A stretch of 56,906 nt of DNA from Caballeronia sordidicola (GCF_002220365.1 NZ_MTHB01000022.1:1-56906), one strand, 5' to 3'; positions 8,311 to 18,986 are shown, counted from the stretch's first letter. A program made the numbers and translations. Notes: generated by a model from the letters alone, not told the origin.

Positions 8311-9356
8311 AAAAAGTCCTGATCCTGGGTGTCAACGGCTTCATTGGCCACCACCTCTCCAAGCGCATTCTCGAGACGACCGACTGGGAAGTCTTCGGCA
8401 TGGACATGCAACGCGACCGTCTCGGCGACCTCGCCAATCACGAGCGCATGCATTTCTTCGAAGGCGACATCACGATCAACAAGGAGTGGGTCGAGTATCA
8501 CATCAAGAAGTGCGATGTGATCCTGCCGCTGGTTGCCATTGCCACGCCGGCCACCTACGTGAAGCAGCCGCTTCGCGTGTTCGAACTCGACTTCGAAGCG
8601 AACCTGCCTATCGTTCGTTCGGCTGTGAAATACGGCAAGCATCTGGTTTTTCCGTCGACGTCCGAGGTGTACGGCATGTGCACCGACGAGCAATTCGATC
8701 CGGAAGAATCGCAACTGAGCTATGGCCCGATCAACAAGCCGCGCTGGATCTACGCGTGTTCGAAGCAGTTGATGGACCGCGTGATCTGGGGTTACGGCAT
8801 GGAAGGCCTGAACTTCACGCTGTTCCGCCCGTTCAACTGGATCGGCCCGGGCCTCGATTCGATCTACACGCCAAAGGAAGGCAGCTCGCGCGTGGTCACG
8901 CAATTCCTGGGTCACATCGTGCGCGGTGAAAACATCAGCCTCGTCGATGGCGGCGCGCAAAAGCGCGCGTTCACGGATATTGACGATGGCATCGGCGCGT
9001 TGATGAAGATCATCGAAAACAAGAACGGAGTGGCGACGGGCAAGATCTATAACATCGGCAATCCGAGCAACAACTTCTCGGTCCGTGAACTCGCGCACAA
9101 AATGCTGAAGCTCGCCAACGAGATCAGCGAGTACGCTGAGAGCGCGAAGACGGTTCAACTCGTGGAAACGTCGTCGGGCGATTATTACGGCGCGGGTTAT
9201 CAGGACGTGCAAAACCGCGTGCCCAAGATCGACAACACCATCGAGGAACTCGACTGGAAACCGGTCGCGACCATGGACGACGCGTTGCGCAAGATCTTCG
9301 AAGCCTATCGCGGCGATGTGGGCACGGCGCGGCGCCTTGTCGAAGATCAGTCTTAA
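8307..9356 (+). CDS. arnA: UDP-glucuronate decarboxylase (ArnA C-terminal activity, stand-alone)
   Basis: A 349-residue NAD-dependent extended SDR that oxidises and decarboxylates UDP-glucuronate to UDP-4-keto-pentose, the first committed step of L-Ara4N synthesis. The N-terminal nucleotide loop is LGVNGFIGHHL (residues 7-17). Catalytic candidates are S119 and E120 in STSEVYGM and Y149/K153 in IYACSKQ, the usual YxxxK pair. PFNWIGPGLD and QKRAFTDIDD contribute to the UDP-sugar site. The start codon overlaps the formyltransferase stop. Length and residues match the ArnA dehydrogenase half throughout. Confidence 0.92.
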   Translation: MKKVLILGVNGFIGHHLSKRILETTDWEVFGMDMQRDRLGDLANHERMHFFEGDITINKEWVEYHIKKCDVILPLVAIATPATYVKQPLRVFELDFEANLPIVRSAVKYGKHLVFPSTSEVYGMCTDEQFDPEESQLSYGPINKPRWIYACSKQLMDRVIWGYGMEGLNFTLFRPFNWIGPGLDSIYTPKEGSSRVVTQFLGHIVRGENISLVDGGAQKRAFTDIDDGIGALMKIIENKNGVATGKIYNIGNPSNNFSVRELAHKMLKLANEISEYAESAKTVQLVETSSGDYYGAGYQDVQNRVPKIDNTIEELDWKPVATMDDALRKIFEAYRGDVGTARRLVEDQS

Positions 9357-9365
9357 GGACGGCGC

Positions 9366-10262
9366 GTGGCTCGCATCGTTCTGAAAATCGACGTCGACAC
9401 CTTGCGTGGCACGCGCGAAGGCGTGCCGAATCTCGCGCGCCTGCTCGACAAATACCACGCCCGCGCCACGTTCCTGTTCAGCCTAGGACCCGATCACACC
9501 GGCTGGGCATTGCGCCGCGTGTTTCGCCCTGGATTTCTCAAGAAGGTGTCACGGACGTCGGTGGTCGAGCATTACGGCATCAAGACGCTTATGTACGGCG
9601 TGCTTCTGCCGGGCCCGGACATTGGCCGCCGCGCGGTTGCCGAAATGCGCGCGATTCATGAAGCGGGTTTCGAGTGCGGCATCCACACGTGGGATCACGT
9701 GTACTGGCAGGACAATGTCCGTGCCGGCGATCGAGAGTGGACAGCCAGCCAGATGCAGCGCAGTCACGCACGTTTTGCCGAGATCTTCGGCACACCGCCC
9801 GTTACGCACGGCGCGGCGGGCTGGCAGATGAACGGCTATGCGTTCGAACAGATCGACGCCTGGGGCATGAAATACGCGTCCGATGGTCGTGGCCACACGC
9901 CCTACATTCCGGTGCTCGACGGCCGGACGCTGAATCACGTCCAGATGCCCACCACATTGCCTACGCTGGATGAAATCCTCGGTGTGGGTGGCGTGGACGT
10001 GGGCAACGTGGCCGCGCATTTGCTGGGTCTCACGTCGAAGCAGGCGCACGATCAGGTCTACACGCTGCACGCCGAGCTGGAAGGACAAAAGCTGGCCGCG
10101 GTATTCGAGCAATTGCTGGCCGGCTGGCGTGCGCAAGGTCACAGCTTCTGCACGATGGGCGACTATCATGCGGCGCTGGACCGCGCGACGCTGCCCACGT
10201 ACCCTGTCGCGTGGGGCGAGATTCCTGGTCGCGCGGGCGAGCTGATACTCCAGCCGGACTAA
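9366..10262 (+). CDS. arnD: 4-deoxy-4-formamido-L-arabinose-phosphoundecaprenol deformylase ArnD
   Basis: A 298-residue NodB-fold polysaccharide deacetylase that removes the formyl group from the undecaprenyl-linked sugar before flipping. Metal and catalytic landmarks are the N-terminal KIDVDT (D9, D11), GIHTWDHVYWQ near residues 100-110 with its histidine pair, and THGAAGWQMN further on. The start is GTG 9366, preceded by AAGGA at a good distance and 9 bp after the decarboxylase stop. It is the last arn gene of the operon. Confidence 0.93.
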   Translation: MARIVLKIDVDTLRGTREGVPNLARLLDKYHARATFLFSLGPDHTGWALRRVFRPGFLKKVSRTSVVEHYGIKTLMYGVLLPGPDIGRRAVAEMRAIHEAGFECGIHTWDHVYWQDNVRAGDREWTASQMQRSHARFAEIFGTPPVTHGAAGWQMNGYAFEQIDAWGMKYASDGRGHTPYIPVLDGRTLNHVQMPTTLPTLDEILGVGGVDVGNVAAHLLGLTSKQAHDQVYTLHAELEGQKLAAVFEQLLAGWRAQGHSFCTMGDYHAALDRATLPTYPVAWGEIPGRAGELILQPD

Positions 10263-10427
10263 CGCTGGTTGTGTCTGTTTTCCCGGCCGTTTTCTCGCCT
10301 GTATCTGTCGCTGGCTCGGCTGGGCAGCTGCAGCCTTTCCCGGATCCGCACTACCGTTCCAACGTGCTCGCTCTCCAGAAACTGGCGCACGAGCCACGCG
10401 TCTACCGATAAAAAATGGAGAAACTTC

Positions 10428-10889
10428 GTGCCGATCGCAGTCGATCAACCCGTTCCCGATTTCACCGCGCCCGCAACCGGCGGCGAGTTTTCGCTGTCCA
10501 GTTTGCTAGGCAAGAAAGTCGTGCTGTTTTTTTATCCAAAAGACAACACGCCCGGCTGCACCACGGAAAGCCTGCAGTTCCGTGATCTTTATGCGCAATT
10601 CAAGAAAGCGGGCGCTGAAGTGATCGGCATCTCGCGTGACAGCGTGAAGTCGCACGACAACTTCAAGGCGAAGCTGGAACTGCCGTACACGCTGGTTTCC
10701 GATTCCGACGAGGCGATTTGCACGCTCTTTGGTGTCATCAAAATGAAGAAAATGTATGGCAAGGAAGTGCGCGGAATCGAGCGTTCGACCTTCCTGCTGG
10801 ACGCGAAGGGCGTGCTTCGCCGGGAGTTCCGTGGCGTAAAGGTTCCAGGCCACGTCGAGCAGATTGTGGAAGCTGTACAAGCGCTTTGA
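10428..10889 (+). CDS. bcp: Thiol peroxidase, Bcp/PrxQ family
   Basis: A 153-residue cytoplasmic peroxiredoxin that reduces hydroperoxides. The thioredoxin-fold core has FFYPKDNTPGCTTES with the peroxidatic cysteine C44; threonine and arginine partners appear as expected (SRDS). The classical PrxQ resolving cysteine five residues after C44 is a leucine. The only other cysteine is C98 in EAICTLFG, so the enzyme is either 1-Cys or uses a distant resolving cysteine. I start at GTG 10428 (then PIAVDQPVPDF) because GGAG lies 7 bp upstream; the open frame back to 10269 is non-family sequence. The neighbour downstream is phoH. Confidence 0.9.
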   Translation: MPIAVDQPVPDFTAPATGGEFSLSSLLGKKVVLFFYPKDNTPGCTTESLQFRDLYAQFKKAGAEVIGISRDSVKSHDNFKAKLELPYTLVSDSDEAICTLFGVIKMKKMYGKEVRGIERSTFLLDAKGVLRREFRGVKVPGHVEQIVEAVQAL

Positions 10890-11365
10890 GGCACGTTATA
10901 TTGATTCGCAATGAGCGCTTGCCCTTCCCTCCATTTCTCTTTACGTAGCGTCCGGTGTTTCGCGGTTTTCCCCGCGACCGGCACGGGGTCCCGCTACACG
11001 CCACGCCGGCAATCCAGGGGCGTGGCGGAAGTTGAAAGGCGCTTTGAAGCAGGCGCTGTCGAGCCGCTGGTCCCATCGTCCGGGACGGCGGCTTTTTTGT
11101 TTGCGGACGCTCCCTTACCCGCAGCGTGTGCGCCCTGGGCGTCCCGCGCCGTCCGTGCGTTTCATCCCCGTTTTCTTCAGGACGCAACTTCCAAGGAGCC
11201 GATCGAAATCTAGGCGAACCGGCGTTTTCGAAACCGAAGCGCGTCTCCGGGCGCAAACTGCATAGACCAACGGCCTCCTGGCTAAAAGCCTGAAGGCCTG
11301 AAAGACTCACGCAGGATGCGACAGGCGACGCACGACATACGATCCGAATCCTATCGAGGAAAACC
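10890..11365 (+). other. Intergenic region between bcp and phoH
   Basis: 476 bp without a credible gene. It contains a terminator-like hairpin with a T run at 11064-11098 and, further left, a GC-rich inverted repeat around TCGCGG/CCCGCGA near 10957-10974. The 267 bp between the terminator and the phoH start presumably hold the phoH promoter and leader; I see no clear -35/-10 pair. Confidence 0.5.
11064..11098 (+). terminator. Rho-independent terminator after bcp
   Basis: CCGC and GTCCC pair with GGGAC and GCGG around the loop ATCGTCC, with small internal bulges, followed by CTTTTTT. It lies 175 bp after the bcp stop. Confidence 0.6.
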
Positions 11366-13231
11366 ATGCCTTTGCCTACCGCACCCGTCAAGCTCGGCAA
11401 CCTCCTGCCGTCTGAAGAATACAAAGCCAAAGCCCGGCCTGCCCGATCATCGAAAAAGCAGGCAAGCGACGGCGATCTAGTTGAAACCGAAACCGATTTT
11501 GGCGCGAGCGTCGGCGCTTCGCGGCCTGCTGCCGCGAACACCGCCAATACGTTGCGCGCAATAGCAAGCGAGACGCTTGCGAACGCGGCCAAAGGCTCAG
11601 CGGTAGAAGCCTCCGACGCAGCGCCCGCCGCGCGCACACGCCGTGCGAAACAAACCGCGGCGTTGCTGCAACCCGCTGCCGCACCGGCCGAACAGGTCGA
11701 AACCACACCGGCTGTCGCCCGCACGCCGGTCGAAGCACGCGCGCCGTCGCGCTCGGAAGCACCGGCCGCGCCCGTGGCCACAGCGGGTCAACCACGTGGT
11801 CAGCAAAAGCGCCGCCAGCGTGGCCAGCCGGAAAACGAGATCGGCAAGCTGTTCGTGCTCGACACGAACGTGCTGATGCACGATCCGTCATCGCTGTTCC
11901 GGTTCGAGGAGCACGACGTCTATCTGCCCATGATGACGCTCGAGGAACTCGATAACCACAAGAAGGGCATGTCGGAAGTGGCGCGCAATGCGCGTCAGGT
12001 GAGCCGTACGCTGGATGCATTGGTGGCGCACGTCGGCGAGATGTCCGCCGGGTTGCCGTTGTCCGCGCTGGGCAATCGCGATGCGACCGGCCGCCTGTAC
12101 TTCCAGACCACGCTGACTGACATTGAGCCGGTTGAAGGGCTGCCGGTCGGCAAGGCCGACAACCAGATTCTCGGCGTGGTTCGCGCGCTGCAGAAGGAGC
12201 GCACGGATCGCCAGGTCGTGCTGGTGTCGAAAGACATCAACATGCGTATCAAGGCCCACGCGCTCGGCCTGCCCGCTGAAGATTATTTCAACGACCAGGT
12301 GCTGGAAGACAAGGACCTGCTCTATTCCGGCGTACGCGCGTTGCCTTCGGATTTCTGGACGAAGCACGCGAAGGGCATGGAAAGCTGGCAGGACACCAAG
12401 ACGGGCACGACGTATTACCGTGTGACCGGTCCGCAATGCGCGTCCATGCTGGTGAATGAGTTCGTGTATTTCGAGCCGCAGAACGGCGAACCGTCGTTCT
12501 ACGGCATCGTGCGCGAGTTGAATGGCAAGACAGCGCTGCTGCAAACGCTGCGTGACTACAGCCATCACAAGAACAACGTGTGGGGCATTACGTCGCGTAA
12601 TCGCGAGCAGAATTTCGCGTTGAACCTGCTGATGAACCCCGACGTGGATTTCGTCACGCTGCTGGGTCAGGCCGGTACCGGCAAGACCCTGATGGCCTTG
12701 GCCGCCGGCCTCGCTCAAGTGCTCGACGACAAGCGCTATAACGAGATCATCGTGACACGTGCGACGGTTCCGGTTGGCGAAGACATCGGCTTCCTGCCGG
12801 GTACGGAAGAGGAGAAGATGCAGCCGTGGATGGGTGCATTCGATGACAACCTCGAAGTCCTGCAAAAGACCGACGACGCCGCCGGCGAATGGGGCCGCGC
12901 CGCCACGCAGGAACTGATCCGATCGCGCCTGAAGGTGAAGAGCATGAACTTCATGCGCGGCCGGACCTTCGTGGACAAATACGTGATCATCGACGAGGCG
13001 CAGAATTTAACGCCCAAGCAGATGAAGACGCTCGTCACGCGCGCCGGTCCGGGCACGAAGATCGTGTGTCTGGGCAATATCGCGCAGATCGATACGCCGT
13101 ATTTGACCGAGGGCAGTTCGGGCCTGACTTACGTGGTTGACCGCTTCAAGGGCTGGACGCATAGCGGTCACGTCACGCTCGCGCGTGGCGAGCGCTCACG
13201 TCTGGCGGATTACGCGTCCGAGATTCTTTAA
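11366..13231 (+). CDS. phoH: PIN-domain PhoH-family ATPase
   Basis: A 621-residue protein with three parts. Residues 1-155 are an Ala/Arg-rich, probably disordered extension. Residues about 160-300 form a PIN nuclease-like domain starting LFVLDTNVLMHD (D166) with the acid cluster LEELDNHKKG. Residues about 400-621 are the PhoH ATPase, with Walker A GQAGTGKT (434-441), the DEAQ Walker B box (543-546) and the sensor segment LGNIAQIDTPYL. PIN-PhoH proteins are thought to couple RNA unwinding to RNA cleavage; the physiological target is unknown. The start is ATG 11366 after TCGAGGAAAACC. A strong terminator follows. Confidence 0.92.
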   Translation: MPLPTAPVKLGNLLPSEEYKAKARPARSSKKQASDGDLVETETDFGASVGASRPAAANTANTLRAIASETLANAAKGSAVEASDAAPAARTRRAKQTAALLQPAAAPAEQVETTPAVARTPVEARAPSRSEAPAAPVATAGQPRGQQKRRQRGQPENEIGKLFVLDTNVLMHDPSSLFRFEEHDVYLPMMTLEELDNHKKGMSEVARNARQVSRTLDALVAHVGEMSAGLPLSALGNRDATGRLYFQTTLTDIEPVEGLPVGKADNQILGVVRALQKERTDRQVVLVSKDINMRIKAHALGLPAEDYFNDQVLEDKDLLYSGVRALPSDFWTKHAKGMESWQDTKTGTTYYRVTGPQCASMLVNEFVYFEPQNGEPSFYGIVRELNGKTALLQTLRDYSHHKNNVWGITSRNREQNFALNLLMNPDVDFVTLLGQAGTGKTLMALAAGLAQVLDDKRYNEIIVTRATVPVGEDIGFLPGTEEEKMQPWMGAFDDNLEVLQKTDDAAGEWGRAATQELIRSRLKVKSMNFMRGRTFVDKYVIIDEAQNLTPKQMKTLVTRAGPGTKIVCLGNIAQIDTPYLTEGSSGLTYVVDRFKGWTHSGHVTLARGERSRLADYASEIL

Positions 13232-13249
13232 ATTTTCGACACGCTTTGA

Positions 13250-13282
13250 AAGCCCGGCAAGCATCGCTTGCCGGGCTTTTTT
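13250..13282 (+). terminator. Rho-independent terminator after phoH
   Basis: AAGCCCGGCAAGC and GCTTGCCGGGCTT pair around ATC, and a run of six T follows. It sits 19 bp after the phoH stop. Confidence 0.93.
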
Positions 13283-13456
13283 GCGTCTTTTCATCGTTTT
13301 TGAGCTTGAAAACACGTTTCTCCGAAGCAACACTTACAGCGTAAACCTCAAGTGACTTATCAAGAAAACTTGCTCGTGCCCCGTCTGACGGGCTAGTATC
13401 GCGAGACCGCCATCATGGCGAGCGTTTTATGTTCACCCTCTGCTCGCCCTTGCCGA

Positions 13457-14734
<1,278 letters not shown>

Positions 14735-14877
14735 GCCATCACTCGGCGATCCGCGTTCAGCGCGTTTTTCTGAACCGCACACACTTCCCAGCGTCTGCTA
14801 TCGTGTCTCGATAACGACTCCACGCGTCATCGAATTGACCGTCGAATCGACCATCGGCCTCAAAAGGAGTGAACCTC

Positions 14878-15684
14878 ATGGACTTGGGACTCGCCGGCAA
14901 GATCGTGCTCATCACGGGCGGCAGCAAGGGTATTGGCTTCGCGTGCGCGCGGGCATTTGCAGCGGAAGGTGCGCGCGTCGCGATTGTTTCACGCGATCCG
15001 GCAAACCTCGCCCGCGCACGCGAAGAACTCGCGAAAGATGGGTTTCACGTGCATCTCGCGCGTGCCGACCTTCACGAAGCGCACAGCGCGCAAGACGTAG
15101 TGGAAGAAGCGACGGGTGCGCTTGGTCCGATCGATATTCTCGTGAATTGCGCGGGGGCCGCCAAACGCTACGATCCCGATCTCCTCGATGCCGCGGGCTA
15201 CAAGGCCGCGATGGAAGCGAAATATTTTCCCTGCATCTACCCCCAGCAAGCCGTGCTGAAGCAAATGGCCGAACGGCTGAAAGCGAACCCCAAGGCCGAG
15301 CCGGGCGCGGTGGTGAACATCATCGGGATGGGTGGGAAGTTCGCGAGCGATATTCATATCGCGGGCGGCGCGGCGAATGCCGCGCTGATGCTGGCAACCG
15401 TCGGTCTCGCGCATCACTACGCAAAGCTGGGCATTCGCATCAACGCGATCAATCCGGGCGCGACGTTGACGGAACGCGTGGAGGAATCGTTAGCGCTCGA
15501 GGCACAGAGACTGGGTGTCACGCGAGATGAAGCGCTGGCGCAAAGCCAGGCAAAGGTGCCGCTTGGACGATACGCGAAACCCGAGGAGATCGCAGACGTC
15601 GCACTGTTCCTGGCGAGCCGTCGGGCGAGTTACGTATCGGGCGCGATCATACCTATGGACGGTGTCAGCGCGCCATTGATTTGA
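14878..15684 (+). CDS. SDR-family protein with atypical active site
   Basis: A 268-residue Rossmann protein of the short-chain dehydrogenase superfamily. The cofactor loop is intact (TGGSKGIGFA, residues about 12-21), as are the NCAGA motif and the NPGATLTERV segment after the active site. The usual catalytic Ser and YxxxK pair is not seen: the equivalent stretch reads NIIGMGG and then HIAGGAANAAL, with His in place of Tyr and Gly in place of Lys. It may bind NAD(P) but catalyse a different or no redox step. The start is ATG 14878 because AAGGAG lies 8 bp upstream; GTG 14871 overlaps that site. Confidence 0.85.
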   Translation: MDLGLAGKIVLITGGSKGIGFACARAFAAEGARVAIVSRDPANLARAREELAKDGFHVHLARADLHEAHSAQDVVEEATGALGPIDILVNCAGAAKRYDPDLLDAAGYKAAMEAKYFPCIYPQQAVLKQMAERLKANPKAEPGAVVNIIGMGGKFASDIHIAGGAANAALMLATVGLAHHYAKLGIRINAINPGATLTERVEESLALEAQRLGVTRDEALAQSQAKVPLGRYAKPEEIADVALFLASRRASYVSGAIIPMDGVSAPLI

Positions 15685-15738
15685 CGCACGAAGCGCGGGT
15701 GACTTAAAAGTAAGTCACCCGGGAACGGCTCGTTGCGT

Positions 15739-16752
15739 TCAAGGAAGAAAGCGATGTCCGAGCCACCAAGCGGCGGCGGCCATCACGGCAGACGCCGGAA
15801 TGGTCAGGATCCAGGCCCAGACAATGTTGCCCGCCACGCCCCAACGCACTGCGCTGAACTTCTGCGTAGCGCCTACACCTACAATCGCGCCGGTGATCGT
15901 GTGCGTGGTCGACACGGGAATACCGAGAAACGACGCGACGAACAGCGTAATCGCCCCGCCCGACTCCGCACAAAATCCTCCGACCGGCTTGAGCTTCGTG
16001 ATCTTCTGACCCATCGTGCGCACGATGCGCCAGCCGCCGAACAACGTGCCGAGCCCCATCGACAGATAGCAGCCGCCGATCACCCAGATCGGCGGCGCGT
16101 CGGCCGTTGCTGACGCATACCCCGCCGCAATCAGCAGCATCCAGATAACGCCGATGGTCTTCTGCGCGTCGTTGCCGCCGTGCCCAAGGCTATACACCCC
16201 AGCCGATATAAGCTGCCAGCGTCTGAATCGCCGGTCCACCTTGGAGGGTGGCGTGCGGAAATACATCCACGACACGATCAGCATGAACAGCGACCCCAGC
16301 ACGAAGCCCAGCACCGGCGAGATGAAGATAAACGAGACGGTCTTGAGCAAGCCTTCCATATTCAACGAGCCCCACCCTGACTTCGCCCACGCCGAGCCGA
16401 CCAGGCCGCCGATCAGCGCGTGCGACGAACTCGATGGAATTCCGTAGTGCCACGTGATGATGTTCCAGCCGATCGCCCCGACAAGCGCACCGAAGATCAC
16501 ATATTGATCGACGATAGCCGGGTCGATCGTCCCTTTGCCGACAGTGGCGGCGACCTTTAAATGGAAGATGAAATACGCGATGACGTTGAACGCGGCGGCG
16601 AATGCCACGGCTTGCTGAGGTTTCAGCACGCCCGTGGACACAACGGTTGCGATGGAGTTGGCGGCGTCGTGGAAGCCGTTCATGAAGTCGAACACGAGTG
16701 CGACCACGACAAGCGTAATGACAGCCCAGAGGGCGAGTTGAATCGAATGCAT
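15739..16752 (-). CDS. PiT-family inorganic phosphate transporter
   Basis: A 337-residue polytopic inner-membrane protein of the low-affinity phosphate (metal-phosphate/H+ symport) PiT family. Both family signatures are present: FDFMNGFHDAANSIATVVSTG near the N-terminus and its inverted repeat partner VSTTHTITGAIVGVGA near the C-terminus, plus SLGHGGNDAQKTIG in the middle. About 9-10 hydrophobic helices are visible. It lies 44 bp downstream of the DUF47 gene on the same strand, the usual DUF47-PiT arrangement, in which the PhoU-like protein modulates transport. Confidence 0.92.
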   Translation of the reverse strand: MHSIQLALWAVITLVVVALVFDFMNGFHDAANSIATVVSTGVLKPQQAVAFAAAFNVIAYFIFHLKVAATVGKGTIDPAIVDQYVIFGALVGAIGWNIITWHYGIPSSSSHALIGGLVGSAWAKSGWGSLNMEGLLKTVSFIFISPVLGFVLGSLFMLIVSWMYFRTPPSKVDRRFRRWQLISAGVYSLGHGGNDAQKTIGVIWMLLIAAGYASATADAPPIWVIGGCYLSMGLGTLFGGWRIVRTMGQKITKLKPVGGFCAESGGAITLFVASFLGIPVSTTHTITGAIVGVGATQKFSAVRWGVAGNIVWAWILTIPASAVMAAAAWWLGHRFLP

Positions 16753-16796
16753 CGTTTATCGAGTGAGTGGCGCGGCTGAATTAAACGTTCAGGCGT

Positions 16797-17423
16797 TCAG
16801 GCGTTTTCCAGCACGATGCCTTCGATGATGTTCGCGACATCCTCGCATTTGTCTGTGATCGTCTCGAGCAACTCGTAGATTGCCTTGAGCTTGATCAGCG
16901 TCTTGACGTTGTCCTCTTCGCGGAAGAGTTTCGACATGGCCGAGCGCAGCACGCGGTCGGCGTCCGATTCCAGACGGTCGATTTCTTCGCAGATCTTGAG
17001 GATTTCGCTGGCGCGTTTCATGTCGGCGAGCAGCTTGACGGCTTGCTGCACACGCTCGGAGGTGGCCGTGCAGATATGCGCGAGCTGGCTCATTTCCGCG
17101 GTCGATTCGCGCACGTCGTAAAGCGAAATGGCGGTGGCGACGTCTTCCATCAGGTCGAGGATGTCGTCCATCGTCGTGATGAGCTTGTGGATTTCGTCCC
17201 GGTCCAGCGGCGTGATGAAGGTCTTGTGCAGTAGATCGATGGTTTCGTGCGTGAGCTTGTCCGCACGTTTTTCGTTTGTCTGGACGTTCTGCTTATGGAC
17301 CTCCATCTGGTCCATGTTGTCGATCAGCAGTTCGAGCTCGTGACTCGCGTCAACGATGCACTTTGCGTGCGCATTAAAGATTTCGAAAAATTTGCCCTCA
17401 GTGGGCATGAATCGACCGAACAT
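16797..17423 (-). CDS. DUF47 (PhoU-like) protein paired with PiT transporter
   Basis: A 208-residue, largely helical protein of the TIGR00153/DUF47 family: MFGRFMPTEGKFFEIF at the N-terminus, LLIDNMDQMEVH, LITTMDDILDLMEDVATA and a C-terminal LLETITDKCEDVANIIEGI. The acidic E/DxxxD motifs are those that bind metal in PhoU-like folds. I use ATG 17423 because the family begins with MFGRFMP; the frame stays open to 17534 but that part is not family-like. It is transcribed ahead of the PiT gene and probably regulates it. Confidence 0.9.
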   Translation of the reverse strand: MFGRFMPTEGKFFEIFNAHAKCIVDASHELELLIDNMDQMEVHKQNVQTNEKRADKLTHETIDLLHKTFITPLDRDEIHKLITTMDDILDLMEDVATAISLYDVRESTAEMSQLAHICTATSERVQQAVKLLADMKRASEILKICEEIDRLESDADRVLRSAMSKLFREEDNVKTLIKLKAIYELLETITDKCEDVANIIEGIVLENA

Positions 17424-17554
17424 GAAAATCCCGGAAAGTGGCTCAAAATGGCGCTGACATAAAACCGCCACATTGTACCTTCGCGGAACCACCGCCGCAC
17501 CCTGACGGACGTCAAATCGAGTGCGGACGGCCAATAAGTTCGCGGGTAAGTTCC

Positions 17555-18943
17555 CTAGTCGCCGTAGAAATTCTGCGCGCCGGCAAAATTCTCGAACTTC
17601 GTGTATTGACCTTGGAACGTGAGTCGAATGGGACCGATTGGTCCGTTACGCTGCTTACCGATGATGATCTCGGCCGTGCCTTTGTCCGGGCTGTCCGGGT
17701 TGTAGACCTCGTCGCGGTAAATGAACAGAATCACGTCCGCGTCCTGTTCAATAGCGCCGGATTCACGCAAGTCCGACATGATCGGGCGTTTGTTCGGACG
17801 CTGCTCCAACCCGCGATTCAACTGCGAAAGCGCCATCACGGGAACATCCAGTTCTTTGGCGAGACTTTTGAGTGACCTCGAGATTTCCGAAATTTCGGTC
17901 GCGCGGTTTTCACCGGCCGAACCCGAACCGGACATGAGCTGCAAATAATCCACGATGATCAAACCCAGCTTGCCGCATTGCCGCGCCAGACGGCGCGAGC
18001 GCGAGCGCAGTTCCATTGGGTTCAAACCACCTGTTTCATCGATAAAGATTTGCGCCTCGCTCATTTTCTGCACTGCGTGCGTGAGCTTCGGCCAGTCTTC
18101 GTCGGTGAGACGGCCGGTTCGCATTCTGTGCTGATCCAAACGGCCCACCGAGCCCAACATACGCATGGTGAGCTGCGTGCCCGGCATTTCCATGGAAAAC
18201 ACCGCTACCGGCAAACCATATTCAACGGCCACATATTCACCGATATTCATCGAGAACGCGGTTTTACCCATCGACGGCCGGCCCGCCACAATGATCAGTT
18301 CGCCACCGTGCATACCCGAGGTCATGCGGTCCAGATCGACGAAACCCGTCGGCGTACCGGTCACATCGCTCGGGTTCGCGGTGTGATACAGCGTGTCGAT
18401 ACGCTCAACCACTTGCGTCAGCAACGGCCCGATCTCGAGAAAGCCCTGCGTGCCACGCGCGCCGCTTTCCGCGATCGAGAACACCTTCGCCTCGGCCTCA
18501 TCCAGCAACTGGCGCACTTCCTTGCCTTGCGGATTAAAGGCATCGGCGGAAATTTCATCGGCGACTGAAACCAGGCGGCGCAACACCGCTCGATCCCGCA
18601 CGATTTCCGCATAACGGCGAATGTTCGCGGCGCTCGGCGTGTTCTGCGCGAGCGCGTTCAGGTACGCCAGGCCGCCCACTTCCTCGGCCTTCCCGGTATT
18701 CGTCAGCGCCTCGTAGACGGTGATCACGTCGGCCGGGCGCGTGGTCGCGATCAGCTTGCCGATCGCCTCATAAATGATCCGATGGTCGTAGCGGTAGAAA
18801 TCGCCGTGCGACATCACGTCCGCAATACGGTCCCATGCGGCGTTATCCAGCAGCAAGCCGCCAATGACGGACTGCTCGGCTTCGATGGAATGCGGCGGGA
18901 CCTTCAGCGCATCCAATTGGGGATCTTTCGACGGTGCGTTCAT
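17555..18943 (-). CDS. dnaB: Replicative DNA helicase DnaB
   Basis: The 462-residue hexameric helicase of the replication fork. The N-terminal domain (about 15-150) contains SIEAEQSVIGGLLLDN. The RecA-like C-terminal domain has Walker A GRPSMGKT (221-228), Walker B LIIVDYLQLM, MALSQLNRGLEQRP and the arginine-finger region SDLRESGAIEQDADVI. It is transcribed in the rplI direction; the 152-bp gap from rplI contains a strong terminator hairpin, so dnaB expression probably depends on read-through or its own promoter. Confidence 0.96.
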   Translation of the reverse strand: MNAPSKDPQLDALKVPPHSIEAEQSVIGGLLLDNAAWDRIADVMSHGDFYRYDHRIIYEAIGKLIATTRPADVITVYEALTNTGKAEEVGGLAYLNALAQNTPSAANIRRYAEIVRDRAVLRRLVSVADEISADAFNPQGKEVRQLLDEAEAKVFSIAESGARGTQGFLEIGPLLTQVVERIDTLYHTANPSDVTGTPTGFVDLDRMTSGMHGGELIIVAGRPSMGKTAFSMNIGEYVAVEYGLPVAVFSMEMPGTQLTMRMLGSVGRLDQHRMRTGRLTDEDWPKLTHAVQKMSEAQIFIDETGGLNPMELRSRSRRLARQCGKLGLIIVDYLQLMSGSGSAGENRATEISEISRSLKSLAKELDVPVMALSQLNRGLEQRPNKRPIMSDLRESGAIEQDADVILFIYRDEVYNPDSPDKGTAEIIIGKQRNGPIGPIRLTFQGQYTKFENFAGAQNFYGD

Positions 18944-18986
18944 GGGGAGGAATTATCGGCGAAATGACGGGCGGCGGCGAGGCCGG

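Noticed and set aside
8301..9458. 385-aa minus-strand frame
   Set aside because: Shadow of the decarboxylase gene in a high-GC region.
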